A DNA stretch of 64,000 bases from Streptomyces sp. NBC_00377 (GCF_036075115.1 NZ_CP107958.1:7936001-8000000); one strand, 5' to 3'. Positions 28,782-37,282 are shown, numbered from the stretch's first letter. Notes: generated by a model not told the origin, from the sequence alone. A program made the numbers and translations.

Positions 28782-30251
28782 TCAGCGCTGCAATGTCAGC
28801 AGACCCGGCCGGTAGGGCAGGAGGCCGTAGTCGACGCCGTCGGAGTTGGGGCTGCGTCCCTGGTAGAGGAACTGCAGGTTGCAGGGATCGACGGTCATGG
28901 TCTGATCGGGGCTGGTGCGGATCAGTTCGCCATGGCTGATGTCGTTGGTCCAGGTGGCGCCACTGTTGGCCTTGCCGGCGAAGGGATTGCTCTCGGTCGC
29001 GGCCTGGGGTGTCCATGAGCCGTCCAGACCGGTCGCCGTGAACGAGCGGAAATAGCGGCCCTGCGAGCCGATTGCCTCGACGATCATGAGGTAGCGGTTC
29101 TGGCCCTGCAACTTGTAGACCTGCGGGGCTTCGAACAGGTTGTTCCGCGTATCGCTCACGATCACTGCCGAGGTCGTGCCGAAGCTGCCCGGGAAGTTCC
29201 CGATCGGCATATTGGCCCGGTAGATCTTGCCGTTGTCACCGGCGAAGAACAGGTACATGTTGGTCCCGTCACCGATGAGCGTCTGGTCGATGGGTCCTGT
29301 TCCGGAGTCGGGGATGCTTCCGGAGAAGAGCACCTGCTCCGATGACCAGCCGTTCGGGTTGGTGGGGTCGCTCGACGTCCGGTAGGAGAAGGCGGTCCTA
29401 CCCCACTGGTAGGCGAGCACCCAGATGTTCTTCGGCGCGAAGTAGAAGAGCGTGGGCGCGACGGTGGAGGCTGACATCGTGTTCTGGCCGGCCGATGCCA
29501 TCTCGGACCAGTTGGTGAACAGGCCGAAGTTCATCGACCCCCACTTCGTCCCCGTGTCGTGTGTTGTCGCATAGACGAGTTGCCTGCCGTTGTAGGGGAC
29601 GACGGTGAAGTCCTTGAGCGAGACCCACCCCGGCTTTGGCTGCGCCAGGGCGCCCGTCGATGTCCAGCGGTACGTCGACGCAAGAGCGCACGGGCCGGGG
29701 TTGTCGCCGCCGACCTTGACGAGCTGCCACTGCTGGTTGGTGCCGCCCCAGTCGTCGTACTGGACGATGTTCGCGTTGTCGGCGGTGGAGGCGCCTTGCA
29801 CCTCGAGGGCCTTGTTGCTGTGGCGCGAGATGAGCCTCACGTAGCCGTCGGAGCTGTCGGCCAGCCGCCACTGCTGGTTGGTGGCGTTCTGGTCGGCCCA
29901 TTGGACGATCGAGCCGCCGTTCGCGGTGGACCAGTTGTGGACGTCCAGCACCTTGCCGGAGTGGCGGGACTTGATGCGGTAGTAGCCGCCTCCGGAGTCG
30001 ACGAACTGCCACTGCTGTTGGTTCTGATCGTTCCTGGTCCACTGGGTGATGCGGGCGCCATCGTTGGTCGCCAGGTTGTAGACGTCGAGGGCTTTGCCGC
30101 TGTTGCGGTTGACCAGCACGTACGAGGCGTTGGGGTCTACGGTCGTCGCTCCGGCCGGCTGGGCGCCGAGGAAGGTGGCCACGAGCAGCAAGGGCGCGAG
30201 GACGGCGAGCAAGCTTCTTGGACGAACCGGGGACGGGCGGCGAAACCACAT
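28782..30251 (-). CDS. Secreted GH62 alpha-L-arabinofuranosidase with N-terminal ricin-type CBM13
   Basis: 489 residues. A signal peptide (MWFRRPSPVRPRSLLAVLAP, hydrophobic core, cleavage near QPAGA-TTV) is followed by a ricin-type beta-trefoil (about 38-180; repeated NSGKALDV, HSGKVLDV, HSNKALEV, each with a QQW) and a GH62 catalytic domain (about 190-489; STYRWTSTGALAQPKPGW, GPIDQTLIGDG, DISHGELIR, and DPCNLQFLYQG). GH62 enzymes remove arabinose side chains from arabinoxylan. An AAAGGAGG ribosome-binding site supports the ATG at 30251. It is divergent from the xylanase gene and probably co-regulated with it through the palindromes in between. Confidence 0.93.
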   Translation of the reverse strand: MWFRRPSPVRPRSLLAVLAPLLLVATFLGAQPAGATTVDPNASYVLVNRNSGKALDVYNLATNDGARITQWTRNDQNQQQWQFVDSGGGYYRIKSRHSGKVLDVHNWSTANGGSIVQWADQNATNQQWRLADSSDGYVRLISRHSNKALEVQGASTADNANIVQYDDWGGTNQQWQLVKVGGDNPGPCALASTYRWTSTGALAQPKPGWVSLKDFTVVPYNGRQLVYATTHDTGTKWGSMNFGLFTNWSEMASAGQNTMSASTVAPTLFYFAPKNIWVLAYQWGRTAFSYRTSSDPTNPNGWSSEQVLFSGSIPDSGTGPIDQTLIGDGTNMYLFFAGDNGKIYRANMPIGNFPGSFGTTSAVIVSDTRNNLFEAPQVYKLQGQNRYLMIVEAIGSQGRYFRSFTATGLDGSWTPQAATESNPFAGKANSGATWTNDISHGELIRTSPDQTMTVDPCNLQFLYQGRSPNSDGVDYGLLPYRPGLLTLQR

Positions 30252-30329
30252 CACAGGGCCTCCTTTGGGGGCGGGGGTGAGGTGACCCGATGGACCGCGG
30301 AGCGGACGTGCCGGGGACAGGGGCATTCT

Positions 30330-30340
30330 CGAATGTTTCG
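30330..30340. promoter_or_regulatory. Candidate xylan operator CGAATGTTTCG
   Basis: A CGAA-N3-TTCG inverted repeat about 80 bp upstream of the arabinofuranosidase start. It resembles operators described for streptomycete xylan/xyloside repressors of the BxlR type. Its role here is inferred. Confidence 0.45.
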
Positions 30341-30559
30341 AAGGATTCTCCGGATGCTTCGACGCCACAAGCTAGGAACGCGGGGCTCTCTGGTCAAGGC
30401 ATGGCGCTGATCTGTCCACAAAACAGCGCAACCCCTCTGGGCCTGACAAGCTGTCGCGCCGGCCGGAACCGCTCTGGGAACTGCGGATACGGCTCGTCAG
30501 TCCACGGTGGCGGCCGCCGAAGGCGACGCCGAGGATTCGCCTTCCGGCTTGGCGGGAGT

Positions 30560-30573
30560 CCGAAATATTTCGG
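30560..30573. promoter_or_regulatory. Candidate xylan operator CCGAAATATTTCGG
   Basis: A perfect 14-bp palindrome in the divergent promoter region, followed 8 bp on by a partial match CCGAAACATTTTTC. It fits the GAAA/TTTC elements known upstream of streptomycete xylanase genes. Confidence 0.6.
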
Positions 30574-30603
30574 GCGAGGAGCCGAAACATTTTTCTGCGG
30601 GGA

Positions 30604-30627
30604 GTATTGACGATCCACCGTCAATAC
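30604..30627. promoter_or_regulatory. Perfect 9-bp inverted repeat
   Basis: GTATTGACG and CGTCAATAC are separated by ATCCAC. The A+T-rich character and position between divergent genes suggest an operator rather than a terminator. Confidence 0.5.
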
Positions 30628-30659
30628 CTCAATCATCCCTGTCTGAGAGACGGACCATA

Positions 30660-30675
30660 GTTCGAGTTTTCGAAC
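30660..30675. promoter_or_regulatory. Inverted repeat GTTCGA-N4-TCGAAC
   Basis: Six-base perfect arms separated by GTTT, the fourth palindromic element of the region between the arabinofuranosidase and xylanase genes. It shares TTCGA with the element at 30330-30340. Confidence 0.45.
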
Positions 30676-31072
30676 CACGTCAGCCCTGAGCAGTCTGCGC
30701 TGCACGGCAGATCCACGCACAGCTGCACGGCAGATCCGCGCACCGAAGCACCTGCGCCACCCCGTCTCGTTCCGTGAGGTTCGCACCAGCGCATCCTGGA
30801 TCTTCGCGCAGTCGAGAGGTACGCGACGCCGCGTGGCGGTCCCCCGGCTGAGCCGCGATGGAGTACCCACATGCCTGTGAAACACCGCCGCCGCCCGCCG
30901 TACGTCACCCGACGGCGGACCGGGTGCCGTCCGTGCCGGTTGAGATCGTCCCGGTCACATGACCGCGGTGCCCGGCGATTCCGTGCCGCCCGGGTTCCGG
31001 CCAGCCCTGTCCGTCTGCCGAGTGGGAGCGGACAACGCATTCCCCTTTGATTTCTACCTTGGAGGCACAGTC

Positions 31073-32503
31073 ATGGGCACCTATGCCCCTCCCGGATCCG
31101 TTGTCCGCCGGAAGATCCGCGGCCTGTTGTGGGCGCTGGTCGTCGGCGTCCTCGGTGCGGCCGCCGTACTGGTCGCGCCGCCGACCGCACAAGCCGCCGA
31201 GAGCACGCTCGGCGCCGCGGCGGCGCAGAGCGGCCGCTACTTCGGCACCGCCATCGCCTCGGGTCGGCTGGGCGACTCGGCGTACACGACGATCGCGGGC
31301 CGTGAGTTCAACTCGGTGACGGCCGAGAACGAGATGAAGATCGACGCCACCGAACCGCAGCGGGGCCAGTTCAACTTCGCCGCCGGTGACCGCGTCTACA
31401 ACTGGGCGGTGCAGAACGGCAAGCAGGTGCGCGGCCATACTCTGGCCTGGCACTCCCAGCAGCCCGGCTGGATGCAGAGCCTCAGCGGCAGCACGCTGCG
31501 CCAGGCGATGATCGACCACATCAACGGAGTGATGGCCCACTACAAGGGCAAGATCGCCCAGTGGGACGTCGTGAACGAGGCCTTCGCCGACGGTAATTCG
31601 GGAGGCCGGCGCGACTCCAACCTGCAACGCACCGGCAACGACTGGATCGAGGTCGCCTTCCGCACCGCGCGCGCCGCCGACCCGGCCGCCAAGCTCTGCT
31701 ACAACGACTACAACATCGAGAACTGGACCTGGGCCAAAACCCAGGGCGTGTACGCCATGGTCCGGGACTTCAAGCAGCGCGGCGTGCCGATCGACTGCGT
31801 CGGTTTCCAGTCGCACTTCAACAACGACAGCCAGTACAACAGCAACTTCCGCACCACCCTGCAGAGCTTCGCCGCCCTCGGTGTCGACGTGGCCATCACC
31901 GAACTCGACATCCAGGGCGCCCCAGCCACGACGTACGCCAACGTGACCAACGACTGCCTGGCCGTCCCGCGCTGCCTCGGCATCACCGTCTGGGGTGTGC
32001 GCGACACCGACTCCTGGCGAGCGGAGCAGACGCCGCTGTTGTTCAACGGCAACGGCAGCAAGAAGCCCGCCTACACCGCCGTCCTCAACGCGCTCAACGG
32101 CGGCACCTCCACACCTCCTTCGGATTCCGGACAGATCAAGGGCGTCGGTTCGGGCCGCTGCCTGGACGTGCCCGGCGCCGCCACCACCGACGGCACCCAG
32201 CTCAACCTGTGGGACTGCCGCAGCGGCACCAACCAGCAGTGGACGTACACCACCGCCGGTGAGCTCAGGGTCTACGGCAACAAGTGCCTGGACGCCGCCG
32301 GCACCGGCAACAGCACCAAGGTCCAGATCTACAGCTGCTGGGGCGGCGACAACCAGAAATGGCGTCTCAACTCCGACGGATCCATCGTCGGCGTCCAGTC
32401 CGGTCTCTGCCTCGACGCCGTCGCAGGCGGCACCGCGAACGGCACCCTGATCCAGCTCTACTCCTGCTCGAACGGCAGCAACCAACGCTGGACCCGCACC
32501 TGA
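31073..32503 (+). CDS. xlnA: Secreted GH10 endo-1,4-beta-xylanase with C-terminal ricin-type CBM13
   Basis: 476 residues. A signal peptide with a twin-Arg-like start (VVRRKIRGLLWALV) ends at PTAQA-AES. The GH10 barrel spans about 42-340, with acid/base Glu169 in WDVVNEAF and nucleophile Glu277 in ITELDIQG; counted from the mature N-terminus these are 128 and 236, as in Streptomyces lividans XlnA. After a short TSTPPSDSG linker comes a CBM13 trefoil (about 354-476; GRCLDVPGAATTDGT, KCLDAAGTG, LCLDAVAGG). It cleaves the xylan backbone outside the cell. ATG 31073 follows GGAGG. The esterase gene follows after 31 bp, so the two are probably one operon. Confidence 0.95.
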   Translation: MGTYAPPGSVVRRKIRGLLWALVVGVLGAAAVLVAPPTAQAAESTLGAAAAQSGRYFGTAIASGRLGDSAYTTIAGREFNSVTAENEMKIDATEPQRGQFNFAAGDRVYNWAVQNGKQVRGHTLAWHSQQPGWMQSLSGSTLRQAMIDHINGVMAHYKGKIAQWDVVNEAFADGNSGGRRDSNLQRTGNDWIEVAFRTARAADPAAKLCYNDYNIENWTWAKTQGVYAMVRDFKQRGVPIDCVGFQSHFNNDSQYNSNFRTTLQSFAALGVDVAITELDIQGAPATTYANVTNDCLAVPRCLGITVWGVRDTDSWRAEQTPLLFNGNGSKKPAYTAVLNALNGGTSTPPSDSGQIKGVGSGRCLDVPGAATTDGTQLNLWDCRSGTNQQWTYTTAGELRVYGNKCLDAAGTGNSTKVQIYSCWGGDNQKWRLNSDGSIVGVQSGLCLDAVAGGTANGTLIQLYSCSNGSNQRWTRT

Positions 32504-32534
32504 GCGGACCTGCCACAAACGAAAGGGTGAATCG

Positions 32535-33908
32535 ATGAAGACCTACGGTGAGGTTTCTCCCGCCCCTCCACGATTACATGGCTGGTGGTCCCGGGTCGCC
32601 GCCCTGGTGGCGCTGACCCTCGCGATCGGCATGCTCGCCGCAGTGAATCCGGCGCCCGCCGAGGCGGCGACGGTGGACACCAACGCTTGGTACGTCCTGG
32701 TCAATCGCAACAGTGGCAAGGCGCTGGACGTCTCCGGCGCCTCCACCGCCGACGGCGGGCGGGTCAGCCAGTGGACACGCAACGATGGAGTCAACCAGCA
32801 GTGGCAGTTCGTGGACTCCGGCGACGGCTTCTACCGCCTCAAGGCCCGGCATTCGGGCAAGGTCCTCGACGTCGCCGGCTCCTCGACCGCAGACGGTGCC
32901 GCGATCCAGCAGTGGGCCGACCACAGCGGGGCCAACCAGCAGTTCCGCCTGGCCGACTCCGACGCGGGCCACGTCCGGCTGATCAACCGCACCAGCAGCA
33001 AGGCGGTGGAGGTGCAGGGCGCCTCCACCGCCGACGGCGGCGTCGTCGTCCAGTACACCGACTGGGGCGGCGCCAACCAGCAATGGCAGATGATCAGGCT
33101 GTCGTCCGGTGGAGGCGACGGCGGATGCGGCAGCGCCCCGACCCTGGCGAGCGGGACGCACACGATCCAGAGCGGCGGCAAGAGCCGCAGCTTCATCCTC
33201 AGGGTTCCCGCCAACTACGACAACAGCCACCGCTACCGGCTGATCTTCGCGTTCCACTGGCGGGGCGGAACAGCGGGCGACGTCGCCTCGGGCGGCACGA
33301 GCGGGACCGCCTGGTCCTACTACGGCCAACAGGAACAGTCGAACAACAGCGCGATCCTCGTCGCCCCCCAGGGCCTCGGCAACGGCTGGGCCAATTCGGG
33401 CGGTGAGGACGTCACCTTTGTCGACGACATGATCCGGCGCATCGAGGGCGGCCTCTGTGTCAACCCAGCACAGCGTTTCGCCACGGGATTCAGCTGGGGC
33501 GGCGGTATGAGCTACGCACTCGCATGCAGCCGGGCGAACGTCTTCAGGGCTGTCGCGGTCATGTCCGGTGCTGAGATCAGCGGGTGCAGTGGCGGCACCC
33601 AGCCCATCGCCTACTTCGGAATCCACGGCGTCAGCGACTCCGTCCTCAACATCGCGCAAGGACGGTCCCTGCGCGACAGATTCGTCCGCAACAACGGCTG
33701 CGCCTCCCAGAGCCCGCGCGAGCCCGCGCCGGGCAGCCGAACGCACATCACCACCACCTACTCGGGCTGCCGTGCCGGATACCCGGTCCAATGGGCCGCG
33801 TTCGACGGAGGCCACATACCCGGTCCGGTCGACGGTTCCACCGGCGAAAGCGGCGTCACCACCTGGACCAAAGCAGAGATCTGGAGGTTCTTCGCACAGT
33901 TCCAGTGA
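32535..33908 (+). CDS. Secreted feruloyl/acetyl-xylan-esterase-like alpha/beta hydrolase with N-terminal CBM13
   Basis: 457 residues. Signal peptide (hydrophobic 20-40, cleavage near PAEAA), ricin-type trefoil (about 48-190), Gly-rich linker (SSGGGDGGCG), then a CE1/PHB-depolymerase-like hydrolase with Ser320 in GFSWGGG, a probable Asp368 in HGVSDSV and His427 in DGGHIPG. Such enzymes remove ferulate or acetate decorations from xylan and so open the polymer for the xylanase encoded just upstream. The trefoil is very like that of the arabinofuranosidase across the divergent promoter. The ribosome-binding site is AAAGGGTGA. A strong terminator follows. Confidence 0.87.
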   Translation: MKTYGEVSPAPPRLHGWWSRVAALVALTLAIGMLAAVNPAPAEAATVDTNAWYVLVNRNSGKALDVSGASTADGGRVSQWTRNDGVNQQWQFVDSGDGFYRLKARHSGKVLDVAGSSTADGAAIQQWADHSGANQQFRLADSDAGHVRLINRTSSKAVEVQGASTADGGVVVQYTDWGGANQQWQMIRLSSGGGDGGCGSAPTLASGTHTIQSGGKSRSFILRVPANYDNSHRYRLIFAFHWRGGTAGDVASGGTSGTAWSYYGQQEQSNNSAILVAPQGLGNGWANSGGEDVTFVDDMIRRIEGGLCVNPAQRFATGFSWGGGMSYALACSRANVFRAVAVMSGAEISGCSGGTQPIAYFGIHGVSDSVLNIAQGRSLRDRFVRNNGCASQSPREPAPGSRTHITTTYSGCRAGYPVQWAAFDGGHIPGPVDGSTGESGVTTWTKAEIWRFFAQFQ

Positions 33909-33921
33909 CACGCCCGCACCA

Positions 33922-33961
33922 CGGAGTGGAGCCCGGGATCGATCCCTGGCTCCACTCCGTC
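33922..33961. terminator. Hairpin terminator after the xylan operon
   Basis: A 13-bp perfect outer stem (ACGGAGTGGAGCC and complement), one C/T mismatch and a further GGGAT/ATCCC stem form a 40-base hairpin starting 14 bp after the esterase stop. Confidence 0.85.
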
Positions 33962-33964
33962 GAC

Positions 33965-34589
33965 GTCTGTCCCGGATCGCCAGGTGGCGCCGGAGGTTCA
34001 TGTTGACCCAGGCGACCGCCACGCCGACCGCGGCCCCACCGCCGTACGCCAGCAGGAACAGCGCTCCGACGTGCGCAAGGGTGAGGTGCTCCTCGCCGAC
34101 CGTGACCGACCGCCAGCCCGTAGATGACCAGCGCCGTGCCGTCGTTGACGAGGCTCTCCGCCCGGAGCACGGTGACCTCACGGCGCGGCAGGGAACCGGC
34201 CAGCGCGCCGACCGCGGTCGCGTCGGTGGGCGCCACGGCCGCGCCCAGGACCCACGCCGGCCCCCAGGGCAGTCCGAGCGCGTGCCCGGCGGCCGCGACG
34301 GCCCACGCGGTGAGGATCACCAGAACCGTGCTGAGCAGGACGATGCGCGCAGGTTCGAACGGATCTCCCGCATGGACGTGGTCAGGCTCTCCCAGTACAG
34401 CAGCACGGGGAGGAAGAGCAAGAGCACGACTTCGGGCGGGAGTTGGGTTTGGCGGACGGCCGGCACGAGCCCGATGAGGGCGCCCACGATCAGTAGGACG
34501 ACGGGCGGCGCGACACCGAAGCGCTGCCCCAGGGCATTGCCCAGCAGCACGGCCGCGCCCAGGACGACGACGAGTTCAAGACCGAGCAT
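33965..34589 (-). pseudogene. Na+/H+ antiporter remnant (CPA1/NhaP-like), frameshifted and truncated
   Basis: Reading from 34589: LGLELVVVLGAAVLLGNALG, PPVVLLIVGALIGLVP and LLFLPVLLYWESLTTSMREI are the start of a CPA1 antiporter. Near 34345 the frame must shift (towards VLLSTVLVILTAW), giving the ALGLPWGPAWVLGAAVAPTD and SLVNDGTALVIYGLAV motifs. Near 34118 a second shift leads to VGEEHLTLAHVGALFLLAYG and WVNMNLRRHLAI, after which homology stops close to the terminator of the xylan operon. Only about 200 of an expected 500 or more residues remain. It is a dead gene unless the assembly contains two indel errors, and even then it lacks its C-terminal half. Confidence 0.85.
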
Positions 34590-34628
34590 GGCGCTTACTC
34601 CAGTGCTGGACAAGCTGTCCGTGGGGGT

Positions 34629-35027
34629 TCAGCGGCTTCCGCGGGGATCGTGCTGCTCATCGGGGATCAGCCGTAGCGTCGTGGAGCGTGCGGCGACCAT
34701 GGGGTCGACGTAGGCGCCGCCGAAGCGGCCGTACTTGGTGCGGTACGCCGTGTCGATACGGTCGTTGATCTCGTCGTCCTGCACCTCCACGAAGGTGACG
34801 TCCTTGTCCACTCCGCCGGAGCGGATGTGCCCCTCGTGGCTCGCACGGGCCGTACGCCACCAGCCGCCGTCCGTGCCTCGGAAGGAGCGGACGTAAAGGT
34901 CGTCACCGTCGCGGACGACCCAGATCGGCACCGGCCTCCGCAGAGTGCCGTCGCGCCTGAGCGGTGCCATCTCCAACTCGTCAGCGGTGGCGATGCGGTT
35001 GAGGTCATCGCTCGTCCATGCCGTCAT
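34629..35027 (-). CDS. DUF2255 family protein
   Basis: 132 residues. The start TAWTSDDLNRIATADELEMA, the VPIWVVRDGDDLYVRSFRG strand pair and WWRTARASHEGHIRSGG match DUF2255, small proteins with a split-barrel, flavin-type fold often found beside oxidoreductases. No function has been shown. The frame just upstream on the same strand (35030-35185) gives HGDIPHSLGESLAVTAVMAF, then VGVAANLF, which looks like a truncated membrane segment and may be another gene scrap; its stop overlaps this ATG. Confidence 0.85.
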   Translation of the reverse strand: MTAWTSDDLNRIATADELEMAPLRRDGTLRRPVPIWVVRDGDDLYVRSFRGTDGGWWRTARASHEGHIRSGGVDKDVTFVEVQDDEINDRIDTAYRTKYGRFGGAYVDPMVAARSTTLRLIPDEQHDPRGSR

Positions 35028-35283
35028 GGGTGTGTCTCCGATCTCCTTGATCCGGTGAGTACGCGAGGAAGCCCGTCAGGTCGTCGGGCCGGCCTCGGGA
35101 AGAGATTCGCCGCAACACCGACGAAGGCCATGACCGCGGTGACGGCCAGGCTTTCGCCCAGGCTGTGCGGGATGTCGCCATGGGCTGCCGGCAGGGCGCC
35201 GAACGGACATGCGGGGGCTCCTGAGACCGAGGAGGGCGTAAGTACCGATGTGTCGCTGTCGAGGAATTTCGGAAGACCTGCGG

Positions 35284-35580
35284 TCAGGCGGGACCTGGAG
35301 TGAGAGGCGCACCGAGGTAGCTTCGGGTGACGCCGAGCCAGTCCTCGAAGACGCGGTAGCCGGTGATCAGGCCGTCGGTGATGGTGAACCGCAGGATCAT
35401 CTCGCTTTCGAGCACCTGCCCCGAGGGATGGAACCGGGAGGCGTACCGGCCCGGCACCAGCACCTGTCCGTCGGTCTCCACCAAGGAGCGCAGCTCACAT
35501 GCGAGCGGCTCGACGGCCGCGAAGAACGCGGCGAGAGACTGCCGGATCTCCTCCGGCCCGCTGCGGGGCCCAGCCCATGG
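35284..35580 (-). pseudogene. SnoaL-like (NTF2 fold) protein, N-terminus lost
   Basis: From RPWAGPRSGPEEIRQSL to the stop the frame matches the C-terminal two thirds of a SnoaL-like polyketide-cyclase/NTF2 protein (AAFFAAVEPLACELRSLVET, ESEMILRFTITDGLITGYRV). The open frame extends to an ATG at 35667, but that part is only the Pro-rich readthrough of the hairpin at 35630-35658. The first 35-40 family residues are missing, so the gene is probably broken by a deletion that brought the adh terminator next to it. Confidence 0.7.
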
Positions 35581-35629
35581 CCGTTTCTGCTGGGCGGCGG
35601 TGGGCGGGCGTTCACCGCTCGGTGGTGGC

Positions 35630-35658
35630 GGCGGTGGTGGGCGCGGCCCACCACCGCC
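35630..35658. terminator. Hairpin terminator after the alcohol dehydrogenase gene
   Basis: A perfect 13-bp stem (GGCGGTGGTGGGC and complement) with a GCG loop lies 11 bp beyond the dehydrogenase stop on the minus strand. Confidence 0.8.
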
Positions 35659-35668
35659 GGGCTTCATG

Positions 35669-36685
35669 TCACGGACGCAGCAGCGCCTTGATGGCGCGGC
35701 GCTCGTCCATGGCCTTGTAGCCTTCGGCGACCTCGTCCAGGGGCAGGGTGAGGTCGAAGACCTTGCCCGGGTTGATACGGCCGCTGACGACGCGGTCGAT
35801 CAGGTCGGGAAGGTAGGCGCGCACGGGCGCAGGGCCGCCGCGTAGACCGACGTGGGAGAAGAAGAGTTCCTGGCCGTCGATCTGCACGCCGTGAGGCATG
35901 CCGACGAAGCCGACGTTGCCACCGGGGCGTGCGGACTGGAGGGCCTGGTGCATCGACTCCTGGGTGCCGACGCACTCCAGAACCGAGTCGGCGCCTACAC
36001 CGTTCGTCAGTTGCTTGACGCGGGCGACGCCCTCCTCGCCGCGCTCGGTGACGATGTCGGTGGCACCGAACTCCAGGGCCAGCTTCTGCCGGGGTGCGTG
36101 CCGGCTCATGGCGATGATGCGTTCGGCGCCCAGTTCCTTCGCCGCGATGACACCGCACAGGCCCACCGCACCGTCACCCACGACCACGGCCGTCGAACCC
36201 GGCTCGACCTCGGCCGCCTTGGCGGCGTACCAGCCGGTGCCCATGACGTCGGAGAGGGCCAGCAGATTCGGGACCAGCTCTGAGGCCGGCTCCTCCGGGG
36301 TGGCGACGAGGGTGCCGTCGGCGAGGGGGATGCGGACGTATTCGGCCTGGCAGCCGTTGGGGAAGTCACGGTGCTGGCAGGAGGTGTGGTAGCCGGCCCG
36401 GCAGACCGGGCAGGTGTTGTCGGAGGCGATGAAGGAGCCGATGACGAACTGGCCGGGCCTGACATTGGATACGTCGCTGCCGACCTCCTCGACGATGCCG
36501 ACGTACTCGTGACCGATCGGCTGAGCCTCGGTGACTGGGTTGACGCCCCGATAGCTCCACAGGTCGGAGCCGCACACGCAGGTGGCGACGGTACGGATGA
36601 CGGCGTCCGTCGGTGCGACGATCTCCGGTTCGGGGACGTTCTCCACCCGGATGTCACCAGGCGCGTGGATGATGGTGGCTCGCAT
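35669..36685 (-). CDS. Zinc-dependent alcohol dehydrogenase family protein
   Basis: 338 residues, medium-chain dehydrogenase. The catalytic-zinc Cys lies in TCVCGSDLWSYRG, the His-Glu pair in IGHEYVGIVEEVG, and the structural-zinc cysteines in CPVCRAGYHTSCQH. The NAD(P)-binding motif is VVVGDGAVGLCGVIAAKELG. It oxidises or reduces a small alcohol/aldehyde of unknown identity. It forms a minus-strand set with the broken cupin gene and the carboxymuconolactone-decarboxylase-like gene upstream, facing the disrupted MmyB-type regulator, a common arrangement in Streptomyces. Confidence 0.9.
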   Translation of the reverse strand: MRATIIHAPGDIRVENVPEPEIVAPTDAVIRTVATCVCGSDLWSYRGVNPVTEAQPIGHEYVGIVEEVGSDVSNVRPGQFVIGSFIASDNTCPVCRAGYHTSCQHRDFPNGCQAEYVRIPLADGTLVATPEEPASELVPNLLALSDVMGTGWYAAKAAEVEPGSTAVVVGDGAVGLCGVIAAKELGAERIIAMSRHAPRQKLALEFGATDIVTERGEEGVARVKQLTNGVGADSVLECVGTQESMHQALQSARPGGNVGFVGMPHGVQIDGQELFFSHVGLRGGPAPVRAYLPDLIDRVVSGRINPGKVFDLTLPLDEVAEGYKAMDERRAIKALLRP

Positions 36686-36721
36686 GATGCTCTCTCAGGT
36701 CGGTTCGGATCTGGCGTGGTG

Positions 36722-36928
36722 TCAGGGGCGGGTACGGGCGTTGGCGCGCGGTCCGTCGTACTCGTCGTCCGAGACGTGCTCGAGCCAGGTGGCGTCGTCC
36801 GTCTCCCACAGGGCGAGGCCCCGCATCCGAGAGGGCTCCTCGCCACGGTGGATCACGTCGGCGTAGACGTCGCCGGTGAACCATTCGGCAGGCAGCTTCA
36901 CGGTCGGAGGCTGCTTCAGCAGTTCCAT
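36722..36928 (-). pseudogene. Cupin gene with its core deleted in frame
   Basis: The 68-residue frame begins like a small cupin (MELLKQPPTVKLPAEWFTGD, VIHRGEEPSRMR) and ends like the same protein (TTWLEHVSDDEY-type: ATWLEHVSDDEYDGPRANA). The roughly 60-75 residues between, which carry both cupin motifs and the metal-binding His residues, are missing; RMRG joins directly to LALWETDD. Frame and stop are kept, so a short peptide may still be made, but it cannot form the barrel. The intact family members are about 130-140 residues. Confidence 0.85.
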
Positions 36929-36958
36929 GGTGTGTCTTTCCCTTGATGGGGGCGCTAC

Positions 36959-37282
36959 TCAGCCCGACTGCTCCACGATCGCCTTGAGCTGGGTCACTGC
37001 GGTCATCGCGTTGGGCCATCCGGCGTAGAAGGCCAGATGGGTGAGGGCCTCCACCAGCTCGTCCTTGGTCACGCCGTTCTCCAGCGCCTTGCCGAGGTGG
37101 AAGCCGAGCTGGTCGTTGCGGTACAAGGCGGCCAGAGCGGTGACGGTGACCAGGCTGCGGTCTCGTGGGGACAGACCCGGTCGCTCCCAGATGTCACCGA
37201 ACAGGACCGTGTCGGTCACCTCGGCAAGCTTCGGGGCGAATTCCTGGATCGCCGGCGGTGCGAACTTCTTCCGCTCGGTCAT
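36959..37282 (-). CDS. Carboxymuconolactone decarboxylase family protein
   Basis: 107 residues with the CMD/AhpD-like helical core: VLFGDIWERPGLSPRDRSLV, TVTALAALYRNDQLGFHLGKALENG and LTHLAFYAGWPNAMTAV. It is of the short decarboxylase type without a CxxC pair, so peroxidase activity is unlikely. Such proteins usually sit with cupins and short-chain or medium-chain dehydrogenases, as here, and their substrate is generally unknown. It is the first gene of the set running to 35669. Confidence 0.9.
   Translation of the reverse strand: MTERKKFAPPAIQEFAPKLAEVTDTVLFGDIWERPGLSPRDRSLVTVTALAALYRNDQLGFHLGKALENGVTKDELVEALTHLAFYAGWPNAMTAVTQLKAIVEQSG

Noticed and set aside
30905..32518. 537-codon minus-strand open frame over the xylanase gene
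   Set aside because: It is antisense to a clearly functional GH10 gene with exact catalytic residues.
35581..35667. Pro-rich N-terminus of the SnoaL-like protein
   Set aside because: It is only the translation of the perfect terminator hairpin of the adh gene, not a protein domain.
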